Positions 25,750 through 36,808 of a stretch of DNA of 64,000 bases are shown here, piece by piece. Source of the stretch: Blasia pusilla (lineage: Eukaryota; Marchantiophyta; Marchantiopsida; Blasiales). The DNA lies in NCBI GenBank assembly GCA_050084515.1, contig CM114273.1:24118001-24182000 (forward strand), in the 5' to 3' direction. A program made the position numbers and the translations under genes. Position 1 is the stretch's first letter. Every line of letters begins with the position of its first letter. A model generated the notes under the pieces. The model had not been told where the DNA came from and searched no databases. It was given only the letters and a program-made list of their open reading frames with translations.

Positions 25750-28740
25750 TAAAATACTTTGCACTTATTGAGGGACAGAATTGGTTGGTGGATTCCTACT
25801 CCTACCTCCGACTCTCTTAAAACTACAAGCAACACATAGTACATGTGCTTACAAGGGAAATACCTTTTCCCACTTGTCTCTCTTTGGACAAAGTCATCAT
25901 AGGAACATGTAGGAAAACAACAGATGTGCACCACATACACCCCTGTGACACTTGAATTTATAGTTTTGTTCCTGACCCAATACATCCCTCCTATTCCATT
26001 GCCACTCAGGATATCTTTTGTGGCGATGATTTCCATGTTTGCCTCCCGAGCTCATGCGATTCGATTTGCTCTCTCCACCGTTGGCCTACACATTTTGTTT
26101 CTCTTCACCCCATTTCTAGACTCAAACAAAAATAGTGGATTGAGATCATCCACCTTCTCCGGGTACATGTTGACATCAATCTTGGATTGAATCCGAAATG
26201 CAAAGGTCTCTGTAATGCGAACATGCTCCGAACTTCCTCCGTCTACGAGTCTGAAACCGACACTTGTAAGATTGTCCACTTCGTCCTGAGTGCAATTCAT
26301 ACCTACTGCAATGGGCCAAATCGTGGGGATATCCCCTAGAGCTCTAATGGCAGCCAGATAAGACTTTCGGAAAGCGCATGATTCATTTGGGCAGAAGAAG
26401 TACTTCAATTGATCTCCGGTCCTCATGAAACGATCAAAGGTTTTGAGTCCCCAAAATCCAGGCAGTGGTCGTCCAGTCTTTGTACAATTCTTATTTAGGA
26501 AAGTGCCACATGCTCTCCTAATGCCATCAGATCCTGCCCTGCAAGTGGGTCCACGTCGAGGGTTGCTCCGAGATATATGCCACCTTTTGAGGTTGCAATC
26601 CAGCTCAATGACCGGAATCCCATACTGTTGAACCACCCCAGCGACTGGATGTTGCAAACTTCCAGCAACGGAGGGCTTTTGAAATTAAATATTCACTGAT
26701 TTTGGAGAAGTTCTTGCATCACGGATTTGGGAGCAATCCGGGGTCTCGAATACCTGGGCCGCGTAATTTCTTCATCGAAATCAATCACCGTGTTCGTTCC
26801 TCGATGTTGCCTCTTCACTTGCCTGAAGTCAAGATACTTATCTGGTCTCCACGAGTCTCGCTCATACTGCTCTACCACCATCTGTATGGGACGTCTTGAA
26901 ACACGCCCACAAATATCCCCACCAATGTGTACATCTTGCTTGAGGGGAGTTCGTGCTACACACCGATTGAAGGCTTCCACATAGAGTTTCTCATCACCAA
27001 ATCTCACAGCCGCCCTGACATAGAGCTCATAAATCAAAGGGCCCCTTCCTTTTGTTATGCCTTTTGTGAGGAAGACATGGGATGTTGCAGATTGAGCATT
27101 GCTCTTGCCTGGTCTTGTTGGCATGCCTCCACAAGTGAAATTCTTTGGCATGCTTGTGACGACCTCCAGGAGGAATGAACACTTTCTGCTCCACTTGTGT
27201 TGGGGCAAAGGGCATTTTCATGAATGTTCAATCCCTGCAATGACGACAATGTGAGAAGGGAACGAAAATAGCTCTATGAGCAAAGAAAAAAGCTATCTGT
27301 CGGAATCAGACGGATTGCAAGTCAGAGGCATCCCATGAATGACTCTGCGACTTGTCGATTTCCGATGTGTTGCAACACCCAGGAACCACCTACTGCAACA
27401 TGTCGGATTCAGACGGGTTGCAAGTAACTTTGGCCACTCCGGGCTGGAAGATCCAAGTGCAAGTCATCGGATTCTGACGAATCGCACATGGATTTTCCAA
27501 CCTCCAACTTGAAACGGGTTGCAAGTCGGAGACATCCCTAGAATATCCCAGTAACCTTTTACTGCAACATAGCACCCAAGAACCTGCTACTAAACCCGTC
27601 GGAATCGGACGGGTTGTGAGAAGCAGGCCGGTCCGGTCTCGAAAATCCTTGTGCAACCTGTCGGATTCTGTTGGCTTGCAAGAAGTGTTCACACACAAAG
27701 CTTTGCAACTATTGGAATTCTATGGGTTCCAATTAACTTGAACTGATGCAACGTGTCTGGATGCGACTTGGAGATAGCCGCAACCTGTCTGAATGTGAGG
27801 AGTCGCATACACACGCAACTAATCGGAATCCCACAGGTTGCAGACAGACTCAACTTGTCAGAATCCAACGGGTTGCACATCGAGTTAACTCGCAGCCTTG
27901 CCGTTTGCAACCCATCCGGGTCGAACTATTTGGAAGCCTCGTATACATGCAACTTCCAACCCGTCGGGATTCAACAGGTTGCACACTCATGCAACCACTC
28001 GGGTTCTGACGGGTAACACAAACATTCTTGATGTAACTCGTTGGTTTTCGACGGGTTGCACACTCAGGCAACCCGTCGCATCCGATGGGTTGCTTGGTTT
28101 CTTCGGTTTGAAATCCCTATAGTGTCCACGCTTCTCAACTTGAGCTGCAAATTTTCAAACAATTCTCAACATGAGCTCGACAAGACAAAATACGGAACTC
28201 ACCTGCCGTATGAAGTTTCCCCATTGTCTCATTCGTACAGTCCACCAAGTGAGCCAAAAGCACAACTCTTTGTACTTCCCCTCAATTGCATGCTTCAAGC
28301 ACCACCCATGAAGTTCTTCTTGGCATTTCATGGCCTGTTTCAAGGTTTTTGTCCTTACAACATTGGACTAGAGTGACATGCTCTGTCCTCTTATTCTCCT
28401 TGATGCAAGATTTGGTGCACTGGGTCATAGATTGTTGCCAATGGAAAGCATCCGGCCTTTCCCTCTCTGGTTGAACCTTTCCACCCCATAACACTTCCCT
28501 GATAGCAATCCACCCAGGTTGTGCATTGTCCGCCATGAATCCATAAATTTCCGGAGACGGCCTTTTGTTTTCCTTCACCATCTCCAATAAGAGTAACCAA
28601 CATATCTTCAAACTGCCAACGTCTTCTGCTTTTACCTCACAAAAAAATATAGTTTTGAGTCCCTTCTCCACATGGTCATAAACGTGAGTACCCATGATCA
28701 ACCATCCATTCAACACTCTGTAGAAAATATCAAAGTACAA
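25750..28740 (-). pseudogene. MULE-type transposase with SWIM zinc finger, decayed
   Basis: Transposase that would cut and paste the composite element. Blocks from right to left: RNase-H-like DDE region with FMADNAQPGWIAIREVLWGG (presumed second catalytic Asp) and DAFHWQQSM at 28,570-28,430; ELCFWLTWWTVRMRQWGNF at about 28,240; AESVHSSW ... SLVEACQQDQARA at 27,190-27,090, typical of the C-terminal side of MULE transposases; two unassigned open stretches (27,060-26,693 and 26,657-26,052); and a SWIM finger CCFPTC ... PCKHMYYVL at 25,960-25,830. A repeat-filled gap at 27,290-28,150 splits it and is probably an intron. At least one frame change falls near 27,080. The first catalytic Asp is not located. 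An upstream open frame (29,047-28,730) may be its first exon but is unrecognised. Confidence 0.75.
27300..28100. repeat. Cluster of palindromic GCAACCCGTCGG repeats in a transposase intron
   Basis: About fifteen full or half copies of GCAACCCGTCGG/CCGACGGGTTGC, many degenerate (for example 27,600-27,620, 27,840-27,880, 28,050-28,095), lie between two transposase coding blocks. The centre (4-6 bases) varies most, and spacing here is irregular at 40-70 bp. Frames through the cluster on both strands are by-products of the repeat and not genes. Confidence 0.85.
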
Positions 28741-29164
28741 AATTGTTACGAAGCTGTGAAGTTGGAGTCGATGCCCGATCTACTGAGCTTGGAGTGGCAA
28801 ACGTAGAGCTCGGTGCACTAGGAAATTCCGGACCGTCTACTTGGGAAACAGAGGAATTCAGAGGCAAGCCATAAACTCTGTATTGACCATTTTTTAGAGG
28901 TAGGAGATTCCATACTTTCCGGTCTGCTATCACTGGCTGGACTGTCTCACCTACAACGTCCTCCATACCGTCCACCCTAACATCCTTGGAAACAAAGATT
29001 GTTCCAATTTGGAGAAGAAATCGCACTAAGAGGAAAATTTCATCCATTGGTATGAAAGACTCAAGAGCTTGCGGTCAAACTATTTGTGATTGAGGAAGGG
29101 CCGCTAGATGATTGCCACAAGTGAGTTTCACATAATTATCCATTCCCAGATAATTCCACCGGGT

Positions 29165-29215
29165 GGAGAATGAGAATAAGAATAAGAATGAGAATGGGAA
29201 TGAGAATGAGAATGT
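29165..29215 (+). repeat. GAATGA/GAATAA short tandem repeat
   Basis: Eight or so 6-bp units (GAGAAT, AAGAAT, GGGAAT variants) form an AT/purine-rich array. It lies just upstream of the minus-strand frame starting at 29,047, within the shared promoter region of the composite element. Confidence 0.8.
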
Positions 29216-29752
29216 TTAATTTATAGTAAATAGTGACCGTTATTCTCTTGATAGAATTCGTCTGACAAGATGTTGTTAAGTAGATGAGATTGTTTAACGG
29301 AATGGATTGAATCATGTTGCAACATGTCGGAGACCGACGGATTGCAAAATTGGGGACTCAGACACGTGGGTTGCAAAGCCACGAAGTACCATCTTCTGTA
29401 AGAGTCCGAGTGCAACTTGCAACCCGTCGGAGTCCATTGGGTTGGTACCCACTTCTTGTCTGACCTGTGTGATTGGAGTTGGGATTTGCTAACATCGAGA
29501 TACGAGACATCGCATGGATTTGCTACGGCAACCGGTTGGGGACTACGACGGGTTCAAAAGGCATCTAACCTCGCTTTCCTTTTTGGATCTCGCGTCGATT
29601 TCTCTTGTCCAATGAACCATGCAAACTGTGAGTGTAGTTTTGCCGTATGGTGGGAAGTGTCTAACCTAGGGTAGACCTTGTAACCCGTCGAAGGGCAACG
29701 GCTTGCCTCGGGACTATGCTTTGTGGCATTGTTACCCGAGGACGAGGAAAAT

Positions 29753-30221
29753 GTGCAACCCATCGGTCTCCGAGGGGTTTCTTGGGTACCTCACCTTGTT
29801 ACCCCAAGATGAGGGAAGCGTGCAACCCATCGGTCTCCGACGGGTTGCACGGGTACCTCGCCTTGTTATCCCAAGATGAGGGAAGCGTGCAACCCGTCGG
29901 TTTCCGACGGGTTGCGCGGGTAACTAGCCTTGTTACCCCAAGACGGGGGAAGCGTGCAACCCGTCGATCTCCGACGGGTTGCGTGGGTACCTCGCCTTGT
30001 AACCCCAAGACACGGGAAGCGTGCAACCCATCGGTCTGCGACGGGTTTCCTGGGTACCTCGCCTTGTTATCCGAGGACGAGGGATGCGTGCAACTCGTCG
30101 GTCTTGGACAAGTTGCCTCGATAACTCGCTCTGCATCCCCAAGACAAGGGAAGCGTGCAACCCGTCGGAGACCGACGGGTTGCCCGGGTTCCCATGTGCA
30201 AAGTTCCATAACGGCCGACAC
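29753..30221 (+). repeat. Seven 67-bp tandem repeats, each with a central palindrome
   Basis: The GTGCAACC start recurs at 29,753, 29,820, 29,887, 29,954, 30,021, 30,088 and 30,155, a strictly constant 67-bp period. Each unit holds a palindrome of two 12-bp half-sites, GCAACCCGTCGG and its inverse, around a 3-4 base centre, followed by a GGGTACCTCGCCTTGTTACC-like spacer. A more divergent eighth unit may begin near 29,680. The array ends about 55 bp before a TATA box. Its position between two divergent genes suggests a shared regulatory array. Confidence 0.93.
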
Positions 30222-30274
30222 GTTGCCGTCGGGACAACCCAACGACCCAACGGTCAGCTCAACGGCTTGAAAAG

Positions 30275-30283
30275 TATAAAAGG
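30275..30283 (+). promoter_or_regulatory. TATA box of the plus-strand composite-element gene
   Basis: TATAAAAGG stands immediately downstream of the 67-bp repeats and about 280 bp before the first good ATG (30,555). Transcription would start near 30,305. With the repeats upstream this looks like a complete core promoter. Confidence 0.65.
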
Positions 30284-31639
30284 CTGAGGTTTTGATCATT
30301 TCCGTTTTTCATTTTGCGATTTCATGTGCTCTTCCTCGCAACAGTTGACGTTACCTTTCCGCTGCCAAACTCGGTTACATCACCACTTTGTAGGAAGGTT
30401 ACGACGATCCAACACCTGACGCTTCCAAGGTTTGATTTCAGCAAGCCCATCCGCTGGAAGGTCACAACACTTCATCACGACACGCTTCGAGGGATCTATC
30501 GTGCACCAAAGCAGATTAGACTGTCGAGGAGGAAGAATTGACCCAACGTGCACCATGACGAGAAAGAAAAACACAAGCAACCAAGGTAGGGATCATCACT
30601 CCCAAGTCCATCAGGACTCATGCGTCACCATCTCCAAGTCTTCGGCGAAGGACATAAGGCAAAAAGAAATAGAGGAGCGGGAAAGGGAAGCAGATATGCA
30701 CATGCACGAGGTTCTAGCAAAACGTGTTCTAGAGGAGCTTGCTAAGCAAAACGCCGAGGCTGAGGCATTGAAGGCCTTGAAGAAAAGAGTCGCGGACGAG
30801 AAATGCGAGAAGAAGCATCTTGACGCCTCTGTGAGGAGAGCAGAATTGGGGAAAACTCGAAGGGAAAAAGCAATCGCCATTGAAGAAAGCCCTCCCGCCC
30901 AACAGAGAGTGTTGAGATGTAGGAAATGTCTCCGATGAGGTCTGGGGATACCATGAATCTAAAATCGGGTGAGGAAACGGCCGAAGTTCAAGTGACGGAT
31001 GATGAGGTCATGAGGACAGCAAGTGTGGAGAAGGTGGACATCTCTGAAGAAGCAGGAGAAGAGTCTTCTTCGTCTTTGAGCCATGTGGAAGAAATCAACC
31101 TTTATCGGATCGATGAGTTTCCCGTGGACTTGCCAGTTGTTGTCCCAGAGCAATTGGCGGCTTGGACACCAATCCAATCTTTGAGCGGGTAAGAAAAATT
31201 TGAGTTATGTAAATGCCGTCACCAGTGCTTGGGTTTCATGTTCATCGTAAGGTTGAACATAGAACGGAGGGAAGCTATTGACGTAGGATGCAGTCGCTGC
31301 CGACTGTTTGAGCTTTGCAATGTCCTCCTCCGACTGAATTTCGCGGACGTACTCCATTGTCCACAATCGACACAGTGGAATTCTCGGGGTGTTATGGCCC
31401 TCCATCAGTACCATCTGCTTAACAATCTGCCACAATAGGGATGAAGTCAATAAAATATAGTGTTTTTCCAATGAATTGCATGAGGCGTTGGATACTTTGT
31501 GGTTGATGCGAGATCAAGAGTTTAGAAGAGCGATTGAAGGAACCAAATTTAGCTGGATGCGGAACCTTTACTTTGGCAACGGTGGAAATGGTAATGCATG
31601 CAGTGAATACGTAAGTTTCCTCTTCCTTAAGTTTGATTG

Positions 31640-32080
31640 CTTCAACCCGTCATAGTCAGACGGGTTGAATAAATGGAAAGCTTTAAGATGGGCATGAATG
31701 ATTTGAGTCTCTTGCCACCATCCTCTTTTTGGTCAATGTCATAGTCAAGCAAACCGTCGGAGTCCGACGTGGTTGCCTGGTGGCCATGCACACCAGATTA
31801 ATCGAGGATACTGAAACTAATGGAACATCGACAGGTGGAAAAATGGATGCATGATTTATTTTTTCTGCAATCCGTCGGAGTCCGACAGGTTGCATAAGAA
31901 GAGGTAACAAATCATCAGAGTCTGACGAGTTGCTGGACTGTCCGGTATTTTTTGGATACTTTTGGCCGAAAGCAACTCGTCAGACTTTGACGTGGTCGGA
32001 GTACGAGAGCTTGCTTTTAGGCGTTCAATTCCCGATGTACAAAGAATTGCGCAACCCGTCGGACTCCGACGGATTGATAT
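31640..32080. repeat. Palindromic repeat cluster in an intron
   Basis: At least six copies of the GCAACCCGTCGG-type palindrome (for example 31,750-31,775, 31,870-31,895, 32,050-32,076). The last copy ends a few bases before the TGCAG acceptor of the next coding block, so the cluster is most simply intronic. Confidence 0.8.
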
Positions 32081-34029
32081 GCAGATGAGGGAAGCTCAAA
32101 TAAAAAAGAAGATCTGGGAAAATACTTTCATTTCCCAAGATGGAGCCGTCACTATCCTATGTTGGTCCAAGATCCAGGCCGCCAAGAAGAGTGCTTTGTT
32201 GGAACTGGAGCGAAGGGAGAACGTGTCTGCGTCGGAACGTGCAAAGTTTAATCAGGTTGCCGTATCTGCAGCTACAAAGTACATTGCAAGCAAGATGCTG
32301 CGATACATTGCGATTCTCAACCCCAAACTTGGACCGCAGTTTTACAAGGAGCTCAAGGCGATAATCAAGGGCCAGCGGAAGAGAGATGAAGATCCACAGG
32401 GTTGGATCGGCGAGAAAGTGTCTCTGGACCGCGTGCACAGATTTGCGCTGTCTGGGATATCCGAGTTTAGGCGAATCTGACTGATGAAAATCTATCTAGA
32501 GGGCACTAAGGCCCAAAAGCGGGCCACATACCATCCTACGGGAGTTCCGATCCAGTGATCTTCCATTGGCTATGAGAATGCTCATTCTAGGATGCATTGT
32601 GCCTTCTCGGGAAGTCCATGCTCGTGGGTCTTCAAGCGGAGCTGAAGAAGATTGAGCTAGTTCTAGAGGAAGCAAACCTAGAGGCGTGCAAAAGATTTTA
32701 AACTATGGCTTGATGACATTAGTGATAAGCCCACGAAAAACCGAGGATTCAGGATGATGTTCAACAATCACATCTTCCCTCAGGCAGACCTGGATGAGGA
32801 AATAGACGCCAAAAAATGGGATTTTGCAAAGAAGAAGTGGGATCTTCAGGACCAGGTGGCCAAGTCATCTCGACAAAGAGATGCCCAGCGGATGGTGTAC
32901 AGGTACCTCATCAATTGTAAGAATGCAGGTACTTGGAAAAAATTACCGGCAGCCTACAAATTATGGGCTTCTCGGCGTGATGGAGAGGCATTCTCCATGT
33001 ACAACATAGAGATGACACAGGGCATGTCCGATGGGGAGGTTAACAAGTCCAATCTGGTTGGACTTCAACCATCCACATGACATTACAGAAAAAAATCTAC
33101 ACGTGGTGTATGATGCAGTGGTCGCAAGTAGGGATGACATTCCGAACTTCGTGCAACTTGATGATTTTTTTGAAGGAGATGCGGAGGAGCAAGCCCTTGA
33201 GACAGTGGAGTGGGTGGGCAAGGTCGTCAACGCCAAAGACAAATCCACAGTGCGTTTGAGGAAGGCGAGGGGATTGGGGAATTTCGAGGCGGAGTCTTCC
33301 AGAAAAGAGGGTGAGTCCTCAAGGCGAGAGGCGGAATCGTCCGGGCGAGCCGGGCGAGAGGTCCGGACCAGGACCTCATCCAAGAAAACTCTTGTGGAGT
33401 CTGAGGTAATAGAGACTCCCACAAGCCGACAACAGACTCCAGAGAAGCGAAAGCGGGAGGCGCCTAGTTCGTCCGAGGGAGGAGATGAGGATGTGGAATA
33501 CAGTCCATCCTCCTTGGGCAGGCATAAGGAAAAAACCACCAAGACAAATGTCCTTGTTCACTTGACTCATCTTGTCGATAAGCTACAGAGTTTGAGTCCT
33601 TAGGAGTCGACACCTGCCATCGACAAATTGACCGTGCTAGGACGAAAACTCCTTCGAAACGGGCACGCCCCCTGGACGGTGCATGGGGTGGTTGAGGAGG
33701 TGGAGGTGGACCTCCTCATTTTGGATTTGTCTTCAAGGTTTCGCTTGTGGGACAACAATTCATCTGACATTGTCCCAGACTGGAATGTCCCGCTTTCCTA
33801 TGACTAGATCGCGCTGTTGTTTTCTTTTGCCGACGCGTATCTGAGTGACAGGGGTTTTTCTTGGTCCTCACTAGAGAGAGAAAAGACAAGCTCTTCAACC
33901 TTCAGTGCGTGAAGAGGTCGCTGAAGTGGAGGACGGCGTAATCATGGGTAATTAAAAGCGAGTATCCACTCCGATCGACGACGAGTCAAGTCTGGGTAAG
34001 TCCTCTTATTCAACGAATTTAGTTTAACA

Positions 34030-34500
34030 GAAATTCAACCCGTTGGATCCCAACAACTTGTGTCTGTGATGTTGCAATCCGTCTCAAAGCGACGGGTTGC
34101 AAATTCACCAACAAGTCTCCATTGACTACAACCCATCGGAACCCGATGGGTTGCAAGTAGCACTGCTTTTCCCCGTGTTTCTAGACTGATGCAACGCGTC
34201 TGAAAGTGACGAGTTGCTCTTATATTAGGAACTTCTCAACTTTAAACAATTTTATTCAGTTGTAAGCCAACCATCGCACTCGAAAGGGTGGAGCTTATGT
34301 CGAGCAAAATGAGCAACCTGTCGACTTCCGACGGGTTGCTCACGGCCAAAAAGGGGTCTTAGAGTTGTAAGACAACCCATAGAAATCCGACTGGTTGCTG
34401 TTTTGTCAGACCTTTAGGCCAAGTTCGGACGAGTTAGTAATTACTATGGACTAGTATAACATGTTGAAAAGCAACATGTTGGATCTAGACGGTTTGCACA
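34030..34500. repeat. Palindromic repeat cluster between the two methyltransferase halves
   Basis: About eight copies or half copies (34,038, 34,075-34,100, 34,130-34,155, 34,190-34,215, 34,313-34,340, 34,370-34,400, 34,470-34,500) fill the gap between the DPPY-equivalent block and the FxGxG-equivalent block. The gap is presumably an intron, with a pyrimidine-rich acceptor ending ACAG at about 34,583. Confidence 0.8.
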
Positions 34501-35564
34501 TTGTGTCACTTTATGGAGAGTAGACCAGCGGTCTACTAGCTTTTTCTTTTTTCTCACATTATTTTTTACCTACTTGTTTACAGATGGACCACTCATTTTT
34601 CTATTGCATTGTAAGGTCTGAGTGTTCTAGATCCCGGATCCAGTGGATCCATGCTCCGATGGGTACAACTTAGATAGTGTCTACAATTCCCCCATGGGAA
34701 TTTACATGCAAGACGGGACCCCCTTACTTGGAGGAAGGGAAAAGTCACCTGCCTTGATGCAAACGCTCATCGAGCTCTCTTCGAGGCTGGATGACTTGGT
34801 CTTTGACTTAGTGGGCCCATCAAGGGTGAGTATTGGAGGCGCGTGGCACAAAGGCATGAACATTCTCTGCCTTGAGGGAAGGCGGGAACTTTTTGACCTT
34901 TGCAAAGAGGCAAAGGCGGATTATGAGAGGCTAGTGGGAATATACAACTCTCCTCCAAAGCCAACAGTTCTAGTTCCAGAACCACCATTGATAGTGACAC
35001 CATCGTCACTTCCTACTATTCCGAAAATAGGAAGGGCAAAGCCGAGAGTAATTCTGGAAGAGCTATCGGACGATGACCAGTGAGTTCAAAGATTTATTGG
35101 ACCCGCTTGATTGAAGCGTTTTGGAGTAGGGATTTAGTACAATCCAAGGATGGAGCACATATTGATACTGGATGGGTGTCACCTTGCAGAGCATACAAGA
35201 TTTACTGGCGAGGAAGGCGTTGGGACTCAAATCATGTTACATGGGACCGTTATGGTCTACCTAGGAGGGGGGGGAGGGGCAAGGCTCTCGAATTCCCCAA
35301 CATTTTTTATCCCCGTCTACAATCGGCCAGAGGAGCCACTTGTATCCCAAGACATTCCTTTTGTACAGGAACGTAGGAGAGTTAGGAGTAAATTTGCAGA
35401 TGACGAGGCTAAAGAAATCATAGACTAGATAAAATGTACATTTTGAGCTTCCCTCGGATGTAATAAAGGACAAATATTTTGAACCATTATGGTTTTTGTG
35501 AAATTTTTCTGAATTTTTTTGTTCTTGTGGATTGTATTGGTCTATCTACTCGAGGGTGGTTATT

Positions 35565-35990
35565 TTGCAACCCGTCGGATTTCGACGGGTTGCAACTTGT
35601 CACAATATTTTAAACCCCTTGCAAGAAACTTGTCAGATTCCCAAAGGTTGGCTGCTTGAGTGATCCCACTCTTTTCTTGTTAGTCCAACTTTTCAGGAAT
35701 TTTGGTAGGCTTCTTCACTTTTGCCTCATTTCCCCATTATCGTCACACCATTCTTCTCTAACACGGTATTTCAAAGACGTGTTGAATTCCTACTACCTGT
35801 CAAATTCTCATGTCAGATTCCCAACGAATCGGATTCTCATGGGTTGCAAGGTGGAATGGAACCACTTATCAAGATCCTTCTTTTGTTGTGCTTGCTTGCA
35901 AGCAGTGCAACCCATCGGATTCTGACGTGTTGCAAGAGTTGCAACCTGTCGAATTCCGACGGGTTGGAAGGGGTGCAACCTGTCGGATTC
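35565..35990. repeat. 3'-flank palindromic repeat cluster
   Basis: Copies at 35,570-35,596 (both half-sites nearly perfect), 35,810-35,850, 35,908-35,935, 35,940-35,967 and 35,975-35,990 lie beyond the last open frame of the plus-strand gene. I see no copies from here to the right end of the composite element at 36,808, or elsewhere in the window. Confidence 0.8.
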
Positions 35991-36808
35991 CGAAATTTAG
36001 GGTCTGAATGAAGGGACATGGGTGCATCAGTTCCTCTTTACTCCTGACAACTATCAACCTTTTGGTTCAATTGTCCTCTCAGTCTCATCACATTTTCTTC
36101 TTGATGTATATATTTGTCAGTGGCTGAGAGAATGGTGAAACAAAGTCGTCAAACGCATTGCACTCCATGGTATACTTTATGCACCCATTCATGAGCCAAC
36201 ATGATCCAATGTTGTCATGATAGTCTTCGGCTACCATCAGTGATGAGTGATTTTTTTTTGGTGAAAAACCCCCTCATGGATGAGTATTGATCAGATGGGA
36301 TATTTAATGCCTTTTGCAAGAAAAGTCAACAATCCATAATATCAACCACATCTTCAGAGAAGTTAAACCTTGAAGGGCAGAGGAGCCTATTGAGACCATA
36401 GTTAGAGTCTTTATTTGAACCTTTCATTGAGATGAAATTGCTACTTCTGGTCAAATTATCTGCCAATGGTCCTCCAACAATAATATCCCTCAGCCCGACT
36501 TACTATAGAGCTGGCTTAGATAGGAAATGTGAAGAAAATTGGGCTCACATGGAGAGTGATGGAAGAATGTTTGTAGTGGCCTTATGATGTCTACTTGTTT
36601 TTCCAAGCCTGGAAAAAGAAGGTTACTTTAGGCCCGAATGTGGTCCACTTGCTACTCTCTTCTAAAGATTTCATGAATTTGAAAGCAAATAAAAATTTCA
36701 AAAATGTCAAAAAGTTTTGAAGAGAGGAGGCGGATTCTGCCCTTTTTTTTTAACAGAGACTCTCCTCTCTTCCTCTCTTACTCTCTCTTGCCAAAATACC
36801 AGCCCCCC

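Larger units (their letters stand above)
30555..35430 (+). pseudogene. Multi-exon gene ending in an amino-methyltransferase-like module
   Basis: Exon-like open blocks: 30,555-30,930 (charged coiled coil, KEIEEREREADMHMHEVLAK); 30,926-31,188 (acidic, donor GGTAAG); 32,081-32,480 (begins right after a TGCAG acceptor); 32,754-33,060; 33,050-33,600 (basic/Ser-rich); 33,604-33,900; 34,643-35,083; and perhaps to 35,430. The last part resembles a beta-class amino methyltransferase: VDLLILDLSSRFRLWD where DPPY is expected, then SFADAYLSDRG, and downstream REKSPALMQTLIELSS, DDLVFDLVGPSRVSIGGAW where FxGxG is expected, and CLEGRRELFDLCKEA. DPPY reads DLSS and FxGxG is gone, so SAM binding and catalysis are doubtful. 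Stops at 33,601 and about 33,805 and a frameshift near 33,852 mark decay. The N-terminal half matches nothing I know. Confidence 0.5.
25345..36808. mobile_element. 11.5-kb Mutator-like composite element with two divergent genes
   Basis: The interval sits between the two halves of copia gag and is flanked by an 8-10 bp duplication. Both ends begin with purine-rich GAGAG sequence when read inwards and have a weakly similar stretch with an AGAGTYTCYGTT-like core, so long degenerate terminal inverted repeats are possible but not proven. Inside are a MULE-type transposase gene on the minus strand and a multi-exon gene with a methyltransferase-like end on the plus strand. They are transcribed divergently from a repeat-built region at 29.7-30.3 kb. 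A palindromic repeat family fills the intergenic and apparent intronic DNA of both genes. MULEs carrying extra genes are known; this cargo and repeat system is not one I recognise. Confidence 0.7.

Noticed and set aside
27390-28122. Several frames rich in Cys, Asn, Pro, Ser on both strands
   Set aside because: By-products of the palindrome cluster; no conserved domain, and they lie in a probable intron.
29680-30221. CRISPR array, because of regular repeats with a palindromic core
   Set aside because: The sequence is eukaryotic, and the units between palindromes are themselves repeated rather than unique spacers, so this is a minisatellite.
29716-30299. Overlapping 184- and 166-codon frames on opposite strands
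   Set aside because: They arise from the 67-bp palindromic repeats. The period is not a multiple of three, so successive units are read in different frames, which no real repeat protein would show.
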